This document shows positions 37,101 through 50,800 of a DNA stretch of 64,000 nt, piece by piece (within the stretch, counting starts at the first letter, position 1; every line of letters begins with the position of its first letter). The stretch is from Notamacropus eugenii (Eukaryota > Chordata > Mammalia > Diprotodontia > Macropodidae). The notes beneath the pieces were generated by a model, which saw nothing but the letters and a program-made list of their open reading frames with translations, was not told the DNA's origin and ran no database searches. The translations under genes and the position numbers were made by a program. The stretch spans positions 348,525,390 through 348,589,389 of the forward strand of contig NC_092873.1 of assembly GCF_028372415.1 (NCBI RefSeq). The letters are read 5' to 3'.

Positions 37101-38624
37101 GGCCCAGAAATTCCAATAACCCCAGGACCTCTTGGGGGTCACACAGCCCCTCTCCTTCTCAAGCCCCTCCCCAATACCTTATAGGCTTTGACAAAGCGAC
37201 TGAACACAGGGAAGAACATAGATGGAGGTGTGGTCTTGGGATTCTCCCCGAAGTACTCCACCACAGATTCATACGCTTCCTGTAGGTAGGTGGCTCCCAT
37301 CAGTCTGATGTATCACCACCACAGCTCAGCCCTGTCCAGTCTGACCTCCAGCTCCCCACCTGACCCCTGTCCCACTGCAGTCCGGGTTCCACCCCAGGGA
37401 AGGAAGTCCTCAAGGGTCTTTTCCTGATCTCAACAGCTCTCCACCCCCAATGTCCCCCACCATGGTCCTGACCCTATAACCCTCTGGTACCAGGCCCCCC
37501 CAGTCCAGCTATGCCTGGGTTCTCCGGCTCTAACCCATCTCTGATATTCCTGAGGAGTAAATAAGATCCATGACGGCAGAAAGAGTTCTGTTTTTGGTCT
37601 TTACATCTCATAAGAGATAACAGGACGAAAGGCTCATCCCGCTGGGATGCCTTTCTGCCATAGCCCCTTGATGTGTGTGTGTGTGTGTGTGTATGTGTCC
37701 AAATCCCCATGCGTGCCTGCCCTGTGCACTCGTCATTCCCTACAGCCCCACCCACTGGCAAAGAGCCCTGCCCTGTGTCATCCCACCTGGGCTGTCTTGC
37801 CATCGGCCAACAGCTTCTCCATGCTGGGACTATTGGCCTTCAGGAATTCCTTCAACACTGGATTATCATCTTGGCGCATGAACTCCCTCCTCGTCAGCTC
37901 CATGCCTCGCTGGAGACCTCGAGTGTCCTGGAGAACACTGTCTAGGGACACTGGAGGGAGGAGAGGTGAGCAACATGTCAGGGAGAGACAGAATTTCTCT
38001 TACCCTCATTTCTTTCTTTTTGAGGCAGTCAGGGTCAAGAGACTTGCCCAAGGTCATGTAGTTATGAAGTATCTGAGGCCACATTTGAACTCATTTCTTA
38101 TTTTCCTTTCCTCATTCAGTCATCCCTCATAGTCAGTCTGCTGCCTGGCTTCCCCCTTCCCCCTGAGTAAACCCTGAGGACTGAGAGACCAATAAGCAAT
38201 AGGGAGCCCCTTGACCCCTCCCCACCCCCACCCTCCAGCCCCATACCAGCTCCAGCCTTGTCCAGAAAGTGCAGGTCAGCGTGGAAACAGGTGAGTTTGG
38301 GATACTTCTCTCCAATCACCTTCACCAGGTAGTGCAGCAGTGTTTGCTTCCGGTCCGTCGACTTCATCTCCAGCAGCTGTGGGGGGGGACCAATCCCATG
38401 ATGCCAGTCCCATACATAGCAGAAGGGGATACCCAGATATGCCAGTACAACCCCCTCCCCAATTCCCTCGCACTTCCCTCCCCCTATTCCAGGGTCTAGT
38501 TGAGCCCACTTACTGCATCAAGGCTTTGTAGCCTGAAACCATAGGCCGCCCCGCGTTTACTGCTGTTCATGTAATTCCCAAAGGCCAGGACAATCTGGAT
38601 AGAAGAAAGGAAGAAGGGAGAGAC

Positions 38625-38682
<58 letters not shown>

Positions 38683-40336
38683 ATGCTCAGCAGGCCCTCT
38701 GACCAAAAGAATTTCTTAACTCTTAGGAAAGAGGGAACGGATTTTTCTCTGTTCTGAATGAGTCCTTCCTGGAAGTTCCTTAGGGACAAGAGACCACATC
38801 CCCCCCCCCTCAGACTGGGACTCCCAGAAAGTAGCTCCTTTGTCCCTAGAGGCAGCTGTGGTATGGAAAGAGCCCTGGATTTTAAATCAGAGGACCTGGG
38901 TTCCAATTCAAGCTCTGGCACCTAACACCTGTGTGTTAAGGTAAGTCTAGGCCAGCCACTTTAAGTCTTTGGGGTCCATTGATAAAATGAGTGGTTTGGA
39001 TGACAGCAGCCCTGCTTAGCCTTTCTTGGTGTCATAGCACAATGACAGAAACAATGACATAACACTGTGGCCGATTGGGAAGCTTCTAGGTCCCTTCTCA
39101 GAATAATGCTTTTAAATGTATCCAATAAAATAGGATTACCAAAGAAATCAATTACACTGAAAATCATTTAACAAAATCACTTTAAAAAGCAAGTTCACAG
39201 AGTCCAAGTTAAGAATACTTGGACTATATGCTCTTTGACATTTCTTCCAGGGGCAGCTAGGTGGCTCAGTGGATAGAGCACCAGCCCTAGTGTCAGGAGG
39301 ACAAGAGCTCAAATGTGGTTTCAGAGACACTAGTTCTGTGACCCTGGGCAAGTCACTTAACTCCAATTGCCTCCCTACCTTTACCCCCTCAGAAAAAAGA
39401 TTTTTTCCAGCTTCAAATCCTATTCCATTCTCATCTGATTAGGAGGTCCCTGAAGACAGGGATTCTATCACCACCACCATACTCCATCAGACTGGAAAAT
39501 TCCTAAAAATAGGCCTGGGACCATGGTCCAGCACCGAGGAAACACCATCCATTTGACAAGCAAAGACCTCATTATTTCTCTTCCTCCATCTGTTACCTCT
39601 AAGATGTTTCGGAGCTTGTCAGAAGACTTGAGGGATATGGAAGCAGCAATAATGGCGTTCAATTGCTGTAGGAAGAGAAACGAAGGGTCAGGAGGTAGAC
39701 CATTGGGGAAGGGAATGCAATGCAGCATTCTGACCCTAAAGCTAGGCAGCAGCAAATAATTGCTGGCCCGGTGACCTCCATTTTGAAATGCTTTGACAAC
39801 TTAAAAACACTATAAATGGGAATGTTTGCTATTAGAGTTTGGCTGAGGGCTCCTCCTTCTGTCTCCCCAAATGCCCTAAAATGACCTGAGAGATTCTCTC
39901 CCATGACTCAGAGGAGGGGACTCTGAATTCGTCTTCTCAGACAGACCAGGACCCTCACCAAACAAGATTGCCATCCCCCATTCTGCCCGCATTCCCAGAT
40001 ACTGGCAGCTGACACTGTGGACCCAAGCATGAAGCCCTCTCCCATCCATCTTGGCCTCCCCGAGCATCCACACCGGCATGAGCAGCTGAGCAGTGTCAGG
40101 AAAGTTGCCCAGGAAAGCCAGAGTGGCCATTCTCTCAGACAGGCGGGGGATGCGGCTGAAACGCAGCATGAACCGGTCCTCGTCTGACAGCTCCTCCACT
40201 GGCCGCTGCTCCTTCTCGTAACGTCCAATGAGGCTCAGCTCATACTCCGTGGGAAGAAATCGAGTCAGAAGCTCCAAGAAGTCCAGGCTGAGGGCCTGCA
40301 AGTCATACCTGGGCAGGGTGGGGAGGGCATGAGTTC

Positions 40337-40389
<53 letters not shown>

Positions 40390-43300
40390 CCAGACTTTGA
40401 ATCCAGATGCCGCTCATCATCACCTGTGTGACCTAAGGGGGAGGACCACCATATGTTTGTATATATTTGTTTCCTCATGAGCTCTCCTGTTAGATTGGGG
40501 GCTCCTCAAGGGCAGGGATATCTTTTGCATTTTTCTATATCCTTGGTACACATTGCCTGGCACATAGTAGGTGTTTAATAAATGTTTGTTGACTGACTGA
40601 CTGTCTATCTGCCCTCCCCAAGGTCCTCTGGGCCTCTACCTGGCTACTACACCCTTCACCCACCAAGCCCTGACATTCATCCTGCTAATACACCCAAAGC
40701 ACCACTGGGCCTTGCCATAGTACCCTTAGAACATCTGAGCTTTCTCTTAGAAGCAGCTAGCTGTCATAGTGGATAGAGTGCTGGGCCTAGAATCAGGAAG
40801 ACCTAAGTTCAAATCAAGCCTCAGATAGTCTAGCATAAGTCACACACACACGCTAGTGGTATAATCTTGAGCGGGTCATTTAACCTCTGCCTCAGTTTTT
40901 TCAACTGTAAAATGGAGCTCATAATAGCACCTGCTTCCCAGGGTTGCGAAGATCAATTGAGACCGTATTTGTAAAGTATTTAACACAGTTCCTTGAATGT
41001 AGGAGGTGTTTAATAAATATTTTTTCCCTTCCCCTCCTCCCCCCTCCTTTCTTTTATTGTCTTCCTCAGTTAGTGTGACCATTCTTAAGAATAGGGATTG
41101 TCTCAGTTTTTGCATCCTCAAAACTTGCTTGGTACAGAGTAAGGACTTAATAAATGTTTTTTCATTCACTAATTCAAGACATGGACTCCCAAATTCTGGG
41201 TCCTGGGCTTCCTTCTCTTTCCCCTGAATGAGTAGATGATTGTTGATTGAATCCCAGTCAGATCTCTCTCTTTACTGTCCCCTTTCCCCTATACGAGCCT
41301 TTCCTTGTACCTATCATACACAATATGTTCTTGTACCACTCTTCCTCCTGTCCCCCAGAGCTTTCTTCTCTTTTTTCTATCAATACCACAGACCTGGGAG
41401 GTAGGTGCTATTATCATCCCTATTTTATAGAAAAGGAAACTGAGGCTTGAAAGAAGTCAAGTAACTTGCCCAGGGTCACACAGTTAGTAAGTGACTTAAG
41501 ATGGAACTTGAATTCGGGCCTTCCTGACTCTAAGTCCAGCACTTTATGCACTGTACCATCTACCTGCCCTATAGCTGGGACATTCTAGGTCTTCAGCACT
41601 GGACTAGCTGAGAATTTTAGAGCCACAAAAGCCACAAAGTCACGACACAAAAGAGTAGTCCAGATACATGACCCATTCTACTGTCTACTTCTCTGCCAGT
41701 AACCTTTCTTTACTCATGGGTAAGAAGAAGGGAAGGAGAGTTCTGGGAGATCTCTCTTACTCAATGGGTAAAAAGGGAAGGAGAGCTCTGGGGAAATCTC
41801 TCTTACTCATGGGTAAAAAGGGAAGGAGATAACCATGAGAGGTACAGGGAAAGAAGATGCTAAGGAAAGGCAGGACTACAGATTAGAGCACTCACGTCTC
41901 TATGGCCTCACAGATACGATCAGTGCTCAGGTTGCCCTTGCGTAAGGTGATGGCCAGATTCTTTGCCCGGTTGGCCTCAATGAGTGTCACCTTGCTTGGG
42001 GCCTTTTGTGTTGTCTTGGCTTTTAGGGCATTCAAGTCCAAGGAAGGACCCTGAGACTTGGTCTTGAACTGTTCCTCAAAGTCACTCATATCCAGTTCCT
42101 GGCATAGAAGAGAAGAGACTAGTGGGTTCAGAGACAGAAAGAGACCTAGGACATCATCATTAAAAGTATGTGACATCACAGCCTTCTCTCTTTCTTTTCC
42201 CACCCCAGATACTTCCAATGAGGTGGATACCACATTCCTATGTAGACCTCAGACAATTCTGCCCCATCCTGGGTTAGCTTCACCCAAATTCATTAGGTCC
42301 CAGGTGTCTCCCATTGTCAAGGACGCATGGAAGAGTGACCCAAAAGGCCAAGATGAAACCAGCAAAAAAAAAGAGTCCCAAGGGTAACACTGTCCCCACC
42401 TGAAAACTGAGTGGGTATACAGAGCCCATGTTAAGCTCAGAAGACTCAAATTCCATGGACTGAAGTGAGAGAAGACCATACCTGTAGTACTTTCTCATCA
42501 TTAATCTCAGTAAACACAGTGCCCGTGATCTGGTTGGGCTTTAGGGCCACCCAGTTGAAAACTGGCATCCGGAACTTGGTCTGAATTGGTTTCTTGGCCT
42601 TCACTGTATAGACCAGAAATAGGGTTGAGTCCAGGGGTAGGGAAGGTCATAGCTAGACTACAAAGCTAGGGTTGGGGAAAGAGATGGGCCTATAGGATGA
42701 AGTAGACTGGGAGGCAGGATACATAGAATTGGGGGAAGTATGAAGTAGGGTGGGGAATAAATGGTCTGTTGCTTCAGGAGAAAAGACAAGAAGAGGCCTA
42801 AGTGTGACTGAGATATGGATTAGAGTTGTGGACTGGGACAAAAGGAAGAAAAGGTGTGTAGAAAAATGGCCGTAGGTGGTTAAGGTGAGTGTGGTGGGAG
42901 GAATGTAGTCTCAGACCAGAAAAATGCAGGTTTCTTATTAGGATCTCATGAACAGAGATCCTAATGTGAGTTCCTACACACATATACACCTCATTTCTTC
43001 CCTGGGCTAGAGGAAGCTAGGAGAATATCAAGGGATATTGGGTTCAATATCCATGTTTGCTCCCCACCTAAAAACAGAAATCCCTACTGAAACCTCTCAT
43101 CCTGACTCTACTTACCTGCACTAGTTTCTGAAGTGGGCCCCCCAAAGGCACCAGGAAGTCCTCCAGGAGGAGGAGGGGGCACTGTTCCATTCATCCCTGG
43201 TGGTGGGGGTGGTGGAGGTGGTGGTGCTGGGTCTGTCCCAGTTCCAGGCAATGGTGGGGCAGGGGGTAATTCCAGGTTACCAGGAAGGGGTGGAGGTGGA

Positions 43301-46300
43301 GGGGGTGCTGAAGGTGGGGCTTCCTGTTGGGTAGGTGAGGCAAGACCAGGAATTGGGGGAGGTGGTGGTGGCGGCGGTGGTGGTGGCGGTGGTGGTAGAG
43401 GACACACAGATGCAGTGGGGGGAGTTGCTGGAGGTGGGGGATCTGGAAAAAGCAGCAGAAAGCAATTGGATAGTCATCATCCTCTTTGCTGGCAGATTGC
43501 AATTCCTGGCAGAAGTAGAACGTAACAGAAGTTTCTCAAGCTTCCTAGGAAACCCAGGTTTCCTAGCATGCAGGGCTCACAGGGGACCTACTAGTTCAAG
43601 ATCTGCCCCTCCCCTCCCCAGCAGAGCCCATGCTCCTACCCCCACGGCACTCCTTTTCCAGCTCCTACACTTACTCACGTGTCTACTATATCCCCACCTA
43701 TCACAGTGGTCACCTTGGCCCAAACTCGAGCCCCAGAATAGGGATGTAGAGGAAGATTCAGTGAAAACCTCTCCTCCAAGCTGACTAGAAGGTTCAGGAG
43801 TACCCCAAAATCTGAATCCCACAGGATTAGACATGTAGTGTAGAAAACAACTCAAATTATAAAGTCCAATCTCCCTATGTTGTGGATAAAACCAGGGCCC
43901 ACAGAGGTGAAGAAACTAGCCCTAGTCCACACAGTCAGTCAGTGACAGAGACTGGATTCACACCCAGGTACACTGACACCAAATTCAGTGTTCTTTCCAC
44001 CATGCCAAGCTGCCTCCCTCAGCCTTGCCCAGAGCATCTCTCCCTGTGAACCCCTGCCTTTAGGAGGGTGAAGGTGGCACCCAGTAGCAGGTCTCCCAAT
44101 GCTCTGACCACAGACCACTATCTCAATCCCCCCCTCTCCCCAAACACCTGTGCTAGAGGAGTCGGGCGCTTCAAGCGTCACTGGCTTTGGCGTCATCATG
44201 TCAGATGGAGTTGCCACAACAACGGGGATGATCTCAATCGTGATGTCTTCCCCAGGTCCTCTTAGGATACGGATTAACCCTTTCCTCTCCAGCTCCTCCA
44301 ACTTAAGCTCCAAGGCGGAGGGCTGGGCTGGGGCTGGGGTGAGTACAGGCACCTTCTTGGGGTCAGGGGGCAGCTGGGAGGTTCCCATGGTGGCACATTC
44401 ACTGTGGCACTCCTGGATACCACATCCCCAAGGAAAGATAGAATCAATGACTCCACTAAGGACAGCAAGCCAAAGCCTACTGATAGACTCTCACTGAGTC
44501 CCTTGGTGCAAGGAACACCGAGTTCCTTTACATGCCCTGTGCCACTATGCCTCATTCTTCTCTCTATATTACCCCCAGGCTAGTTCCACCATCTTCCCCA
44601 TTCTATCCTGCCAAGACTCCCCTGTTCTTACACATCACACCCCCTTTCTGTCCTCCACACCCCCCCCCCCACTTCTGACTTCTGTATCCAGACCCCCCTC
44701 CCCCCACACCTAACCTTACCCGGAGTATGTCCAAGTCCTTTCGGGTATGGCTCAGCTGCTTCTCCAGCTCAGCTATCTTGGCCATGGACTCGTTCTCTGC
44801 CTCCCGGAGTCGCTCTGTCAGCTATGGCAGCAGCACATGGTGAGCACACCCACCCTTGGTTGCTGACATCGGGCGAGGGGGCGGGTACCAGGCGGGCCTG
44901 ACACCCAGGAGGGGGAGGGAGGAGAGACAAGCATCCTTCTTGCTTCTGGGCCCTTCCTTTCTACTCCCCAACATGTAGAGCTGGGACAAGTACAGGGAAT
45001 GAGGACAAGAAAACCAACTGGCAGTAAGGTGGGCTACCCTTCACTGTCTCTGGCACAGACCCCACTGGGGACTCCACATTCTCCAGGTCCGTACCTTTTC
45101 CTGGATCATTCAGAAACCCTAGGATGAATTCTCTTCCCACCCAAAGGCTGTGATGAACAGTCTTTCCCACTCCTAGTTCTACTATTATATTCTTTGGGGT
45201 ATACCCCTTATCTGCCCAACACCAGTAGTGAGTACCATGCATAGTCCTTGAGCAAAAAAATACCTAGGCCTCTCTGCAATTTCAGGTTCTGGGAGTACCA
45301 TTCTGGTGGTGGGATGGGAAGGTGGGGAGGATGGGCAGGTTCAGAGTGGGAGAGACAAGTTATGGGAAACAGGAGGAACCCAATGGGGAAAACACAGACT
45401 GACTCATCCATTCACCCAATCTTCCTCTTTCTAGGGAAGGTCAATAAGAGATCTCAAAGTACTCAGTGTTTTCTCCCAGTGGTCAGGGAAGAATCCTTGA
45501 TGCAGGAAGTGGGGGTGAAGGAGTGAATGTAGAAGGGGTAAATGAGGTACCTTGGGCTCCTAAGGTCACCACTAGATGGCCTGGGGTCCTTCCTGGGGTT
45601 AATCCTTTCTATCCCCAGAATCACACCTGCTTTGAAGGGGGATACGGTAAAAGGGGGTTTCCTCCCTGGTCCCACCCTCTTACCAAGGACACCTGCTCCT
45701 GTAGCTCCTCCATGTGCTCCAGAACAGCATTCTTGGTCTCTGTATCCTCCAGAAGGGCACCCACATCAAAAACGTTATCCAGATATGCCTGGATCTGCAC
45801 CTGGAGCTTGTCACTCTCTGTCAGCCGCAGCCTCTGCCACCAACGAAAGAGCAAAAGGAAAGGGGGTGAGGGCCAGGAGAGGCCCCCCTCCTCTATTGTT
45901 CCCCAAAAGCAAAGAAAGGAACAAGCCCTACTAATCCCTCTGCCATTAAAAAAAAACTACCCAAAAAGTCCCCCTCTTCCAGGAAGCCTTCTTAAATTGA
46001 TCAGAAAAAATGGATCTAATAGCTTATTTTTTTTAATTCCCTACTCAATTTAGGCATGAAGTCTTCCAGAGATGGTCTCCTCCAGGCACCCTGGCTCTTT
46101 CCTCAAAAGGCACACATAATTTTCATGTCCCAGGCTTTCATGCACTTATTTACAATAAGCATGCACTACATATCAGTTTTTTTCTCCTCAGATGTCCGTA
46201 TGTCCTGCCCTCACATGTGCAGTTAGTAAATCTGTTTGAGACCACCTTGTGCTCAGGCTATAGAGTACAGTAGAAAGGATACAGGGCTTGGGGGCCTGAG

Positions 46301-47693
46301 ATCCTTAAATTACAGTCCAGTTTCTGACACTAACTCCCTGTAGAATCTCAGGTAAGTCTCTTCTGCCTGGGGCCCTCTATAAAATGGCAGGCTTGGATGG
46401 GACGATCTCATCAAGCTCTGAATTCTAGGATCCCATGAGCCAAAGGCAAGCAAGGGTCAGGGCTCGGCCTGTGTCCCTCCAGTCCAAGGCCCTGCCTTCA
46501 CACAACAGGATGTTCAGACAAGATCTCTTGCTGCTGATGCTGCTAAGAAGAGAAGAGGCTTCCACACACCCGGGCTTACCTCAAGGTAAACATCCAGGCC
46601 CAGGTGTGTGAATTCATATTGCAAGAAGACTCGAAAATTCATGTTCTCCACTGAATGCACCACGATGTTGATAAACTGCATACAAGCCACCTAGGGGCAG
46701 GGAAAGTCAATGGTCAGTTTGTGAGAACGGGGACTGGGTAGCCTGCTATTGACAGCCCATCATCCAAACCCCAACCCTGTGTTCCACTCTGTTTCCCCTT
46801 CCCATTATTCCAACTGGATCCATCCAAACTCTGTTCTCAGTTCTCAGCATCCCCTTCCCTCAATACCCTAAAAACTCCAGTTTTCCCTACAGTAGACCAT
46901 TTACAGCCTCCCTGAAGCTCCAGACACCCCAAAGAAGCCCCAGGAACTAAGAAAGCTTCCCCTGGGGAGACACCTAGGTTCAAAGCCAGCCATTGAATGA
47001 TGCAGGCACGGGACCAAAGCATCGGAGTTCCCATCCTGAAGTCCAGTGCAGTGGGCCCACCTAGAACAGCTATGTTTCCCCCAGCTTAACTCCAGCCCAC
47101 TGCCCCCAACTCACCATGAAGTCAATGTTGCTATCTTCATTACGGAAATACTCCATCAATCTCTCAAACCTGTTTTTCTCACCACACACCTTGCAGGACA
47201 AAGGGCAAAAAGGAGGGGCTGAGTTAGGGTGTTAGATAGCTAGTGCCTGTGCCCCTGGATACTCCCAAGTCACTGGGGCATCACAGGAAAATTTTCAGTC
47301 TTAAAGCCAGATAGACCTGAGTGGTATCCCACAACTGATACCCAGCTCAGTTTCCTCATCTGTAAAAGGGGATAACTATATTCACACCACCTACGTCACT
47401 GGGTTGATGGGAAGAGTACTATGTAATCTTGAAGTCCTGTACAAATGTGAATTACGATGATGATGGGTCTTCTTTAAGTGGTAGAACCCTGACAGAAGAA
47501 CTAGTTGTTCCACCATTCTACTGATTTCTTCTCCATCAACTAAGGGTCTCAGAGTGTTTTCCTTTCTAGGCTAGTGTGGGAATATGGAGGAGGGGCATAT
47601 TCTTACAAGGTAGACAAGCTGCCCCATTTTTACAGGATGAGAATGACTCAGTTGAGACTGAGGTCTTCCACACCAGGAAAACACATACATACA

Positions 47694-47742
<49 letters not shown>

Positions 47743-47790
47743 CATCTTACTCCATGTCAACCACCAGGCCTTCCCCACCAGAAACACAAA

Positions 47791-47847
<57 letters not shown>

Positions 47848-50800
47848 CCTCTCACTGTCTGCTAACCACCAACTTAAAGCTGTTGAATTTCAAAGTATGC
47901 CTATATTCCTTGAAACATCAAAGGATCACAGGTTTACAATTACAAGGGACCTAAGAGGTCAACAAGTCTGATTCCCTCATTTTAAAGATAAAGAAGCTCA
48001 GTCGGATGACACAGTGTTAGATTTGGAATCAGGAATTCCTGAGTTCAAATCCAACCTCAGACACAATTTGTGTAACTCTGGACAAGTCCCTTAACTTTGT
48101 CATGCTTGGCGTCCTCATGAGTAAGATGGGGACACAAACAGGACTTACCTCCCTGGGCGGTTGTGAGAATCAAATGAGGTAGCATCTGTAAAGCACTTTG
48201 CAAAGCTTAAAAACCGCCATTTACTGAGGGACAAAGATAGAATGGTTTACTCAGAGTCAAACAGCTACTAAGTGTCTAAGGTGGGATTCCAAACCAGGTT
48301 TTCCTGCAGCTAGGTATAACATCTTATGCACTATACCACACAGGAGCCACAGAAAGTAGCCTCTGCTGCCCTGGCCATGCTAGGAGGAAGGAGGAACAGA
48401 GCCAAGCCTCCCTATGGATGCCTGCCTTGGTGGTCTCCCTCCATCCCCTTTACCTCCTGCCTTTGGGGAAACTCTAGGCTCTGAAAGCCTGATTCCACTT
48501 TAATGTTCAGAACCCATTCAGGGTCTCTTCAGGTCCAAGCTGCACTTGGAGAGAGCCATGAAAACAATACCAATGAGGACCAATGTCCTCAGCCATGCCC
48601 TGAACAGCCACAATCAGGATAGTTCACCCCGTTCTCCCCGAGGGACCAGGGATGCCAGCCTGGGTATCATTCCAAGGCCTGAATACTTCATGGACACTGC
48701 TAGTTGCCATGGCCCCCTCTGCAAACCTCACACTAAACTCCAAGTTCAACTGAGCTAACCCTGCCTGCCTCTGTGTTCACTTTCCTAGGTTAAAGTTTTG
48801 CAAAGCAAGTAGACAACCTGAAATCACCTGGGGCATAGTCACCAAGAGTGGCAGTGAAAGACCTGGATTCACATTCTGTCCCTTTCCATTTACTAACTCA
48901 GTGACCTTAGAGTGAATCATTTAACCTCTCAATGAAAGGGTTGGGCTAGACAATCTCCAAATAAATAGCTTAAAAGGGCCAGGGTCTCCCACTGTATCCT
49001 GGGCCATCTCCACTCATCCCAATGAATATCTGGCCACTGGACCCAGACAGCTCTGGAGGAGAAAGTGAAGCCGGTGACCTTACACAACCCTCCCTCACTC
49101 AAATCAAAGTCAACTGCAAGTCATGTCATCATCTCCCTCTTCGAGAATGAAGGATAAACACAACACAACAATAACCAAATAAAAACTTATGATGAATGAA
49201 ATTATATGGTATTGATGGAGCTGTGAGCTGCTCAGGACATTCTGGAATGCAATTTGGAATGGTGCCCCAAAAGTTATTAAATTATATCCCTTTTGACCCA
49301 GTGATACTACTACTAGGTCTACACCCCAGAGATCAGAAGAGTAAAAGGACCTATATGTATAAGAACATTTATAGTAGCAAAGGATTGGAAACCAAAGGGA
49401 GCCCATCAGTTGGGGAATGGCTGGACAAGTTATGGTACATGAATGTGATGCCATGCTATCGTGCTATAAAAAATAACGAAGGGGATGGTTTCAGAGAAAT
49501 CTGAGAAAATTTGTATGCAAAGTCTAATGCATACAACTGATGCAAAGTGAAGTGAGCAAAGCCAGGAGAAGAATTTACGTAAGAACAATAGTGTAAAGAT
49601 AAAATGACTTTGGGAAGTGATGAACACAATGATCAACCATTCCAGAAGATTCATTATGAAACAAGGTTCTTACCTCCTGATAGAGAAGTGATGTACTCAT
49701 ATTGAGACTATTTTTTGGATATAGTTAATGAGGGAATTTGGGGACAGTGAGGTGGTGCAACGGAAGAGCACCAGACCTAGAATTAGAAGGACTCCTCTTC
49801 CTGAGTTCAAATCCAGCCTCAGAGACTTATTAGCTGTGTGACCCTGGCCAAGTCACTTAACTCCTTAACTCAGTGACTTTACCTCAGCTTCCTCATCTAT
49901 AAAACAAGCTGGGGAAGACAATGACAAACTATTTCAGTGTTTTTTCCAAGAAAACTCCCAAAAGGGTCATGAAAAGTCAGACATGAATGAAAAATGACTA
50001 AACAACAAAAAATAAGGGAATTTGTTTTGCCTAACTAGACATACATGTTTTAACCAGGGTTTTATTTTTCTTGCTTTCTTAGTGATGGGGAGATGGACCC
50101 TTGTTTGAAAACAGAATAAAATTTAATTTAGAAAGAAATCAACTAGAATTCCTACTCAGTCCCACAGCAGGGACCCTCTGAGCCACCAGAAGTTGCATCA
50201 CGGTGAACAGTGGGTAGGTATATTATGGGAAAAATAAGACTGATTGTCTACAGGAAAAGCTTAGAGGGAGGCAGCCCTCCCAAAACTGTCCCCACCAAAC
50301 CAGAGGGAGGGTGGGGAGTGTGGACCCCCAGTACATCTTGTATGTAATCTGTAAACACTCAGGTGTACATCTTGTCTTTCCCTATTAGAATGTAATCTTC
50401 TTGAGGGTAGGGGCTGTTTCACTTTTATCTCTGGGTCCCCAGTGGTTGGCTCAGTGTTGCACGGAGTGTTTAATAAATGCTTGCTAATTGATTGATTGAT
50501 TATTTACCTGATTGATTGGCCAGGGGCTTCTCCTTTACTGTTTCTAAGTGGAGCAGTCCTACCACTGTACTCTTCCTTTATTTCCCCTAAATGATCCCCA
50601 GGGAAAGCCCATGCCAGCCACTCCCACGAGCAATGAGTCACTGTACCTACCATCCCATACTCTTTTTTTTTCCTTGAGGCTGACAGTTTTTCAGACACTA
50701 CCTAGCCTGGATGTATTAATAGCTGAGCACAGGCAGAATGTGGGGGAAGGCGGCTACTGAGTACCAGGAGCTGACTCCTTTAAAGGAGCAGACTCTTTTC

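Noticed and set aside
40320-40386. CRISPR-like repeated units
   Set aside because: Plain AC dinucleotide array; no spacers, and a vertebrate genome.
43133-43525. Plus-strand Gly-rich frame
   Set aside because: Antisense of the FMNL1 FH1 proline codons.
47566-47971. His/Thr and Cys/Val repeat frames
   Set aside because: Products of the CA microsatellites.
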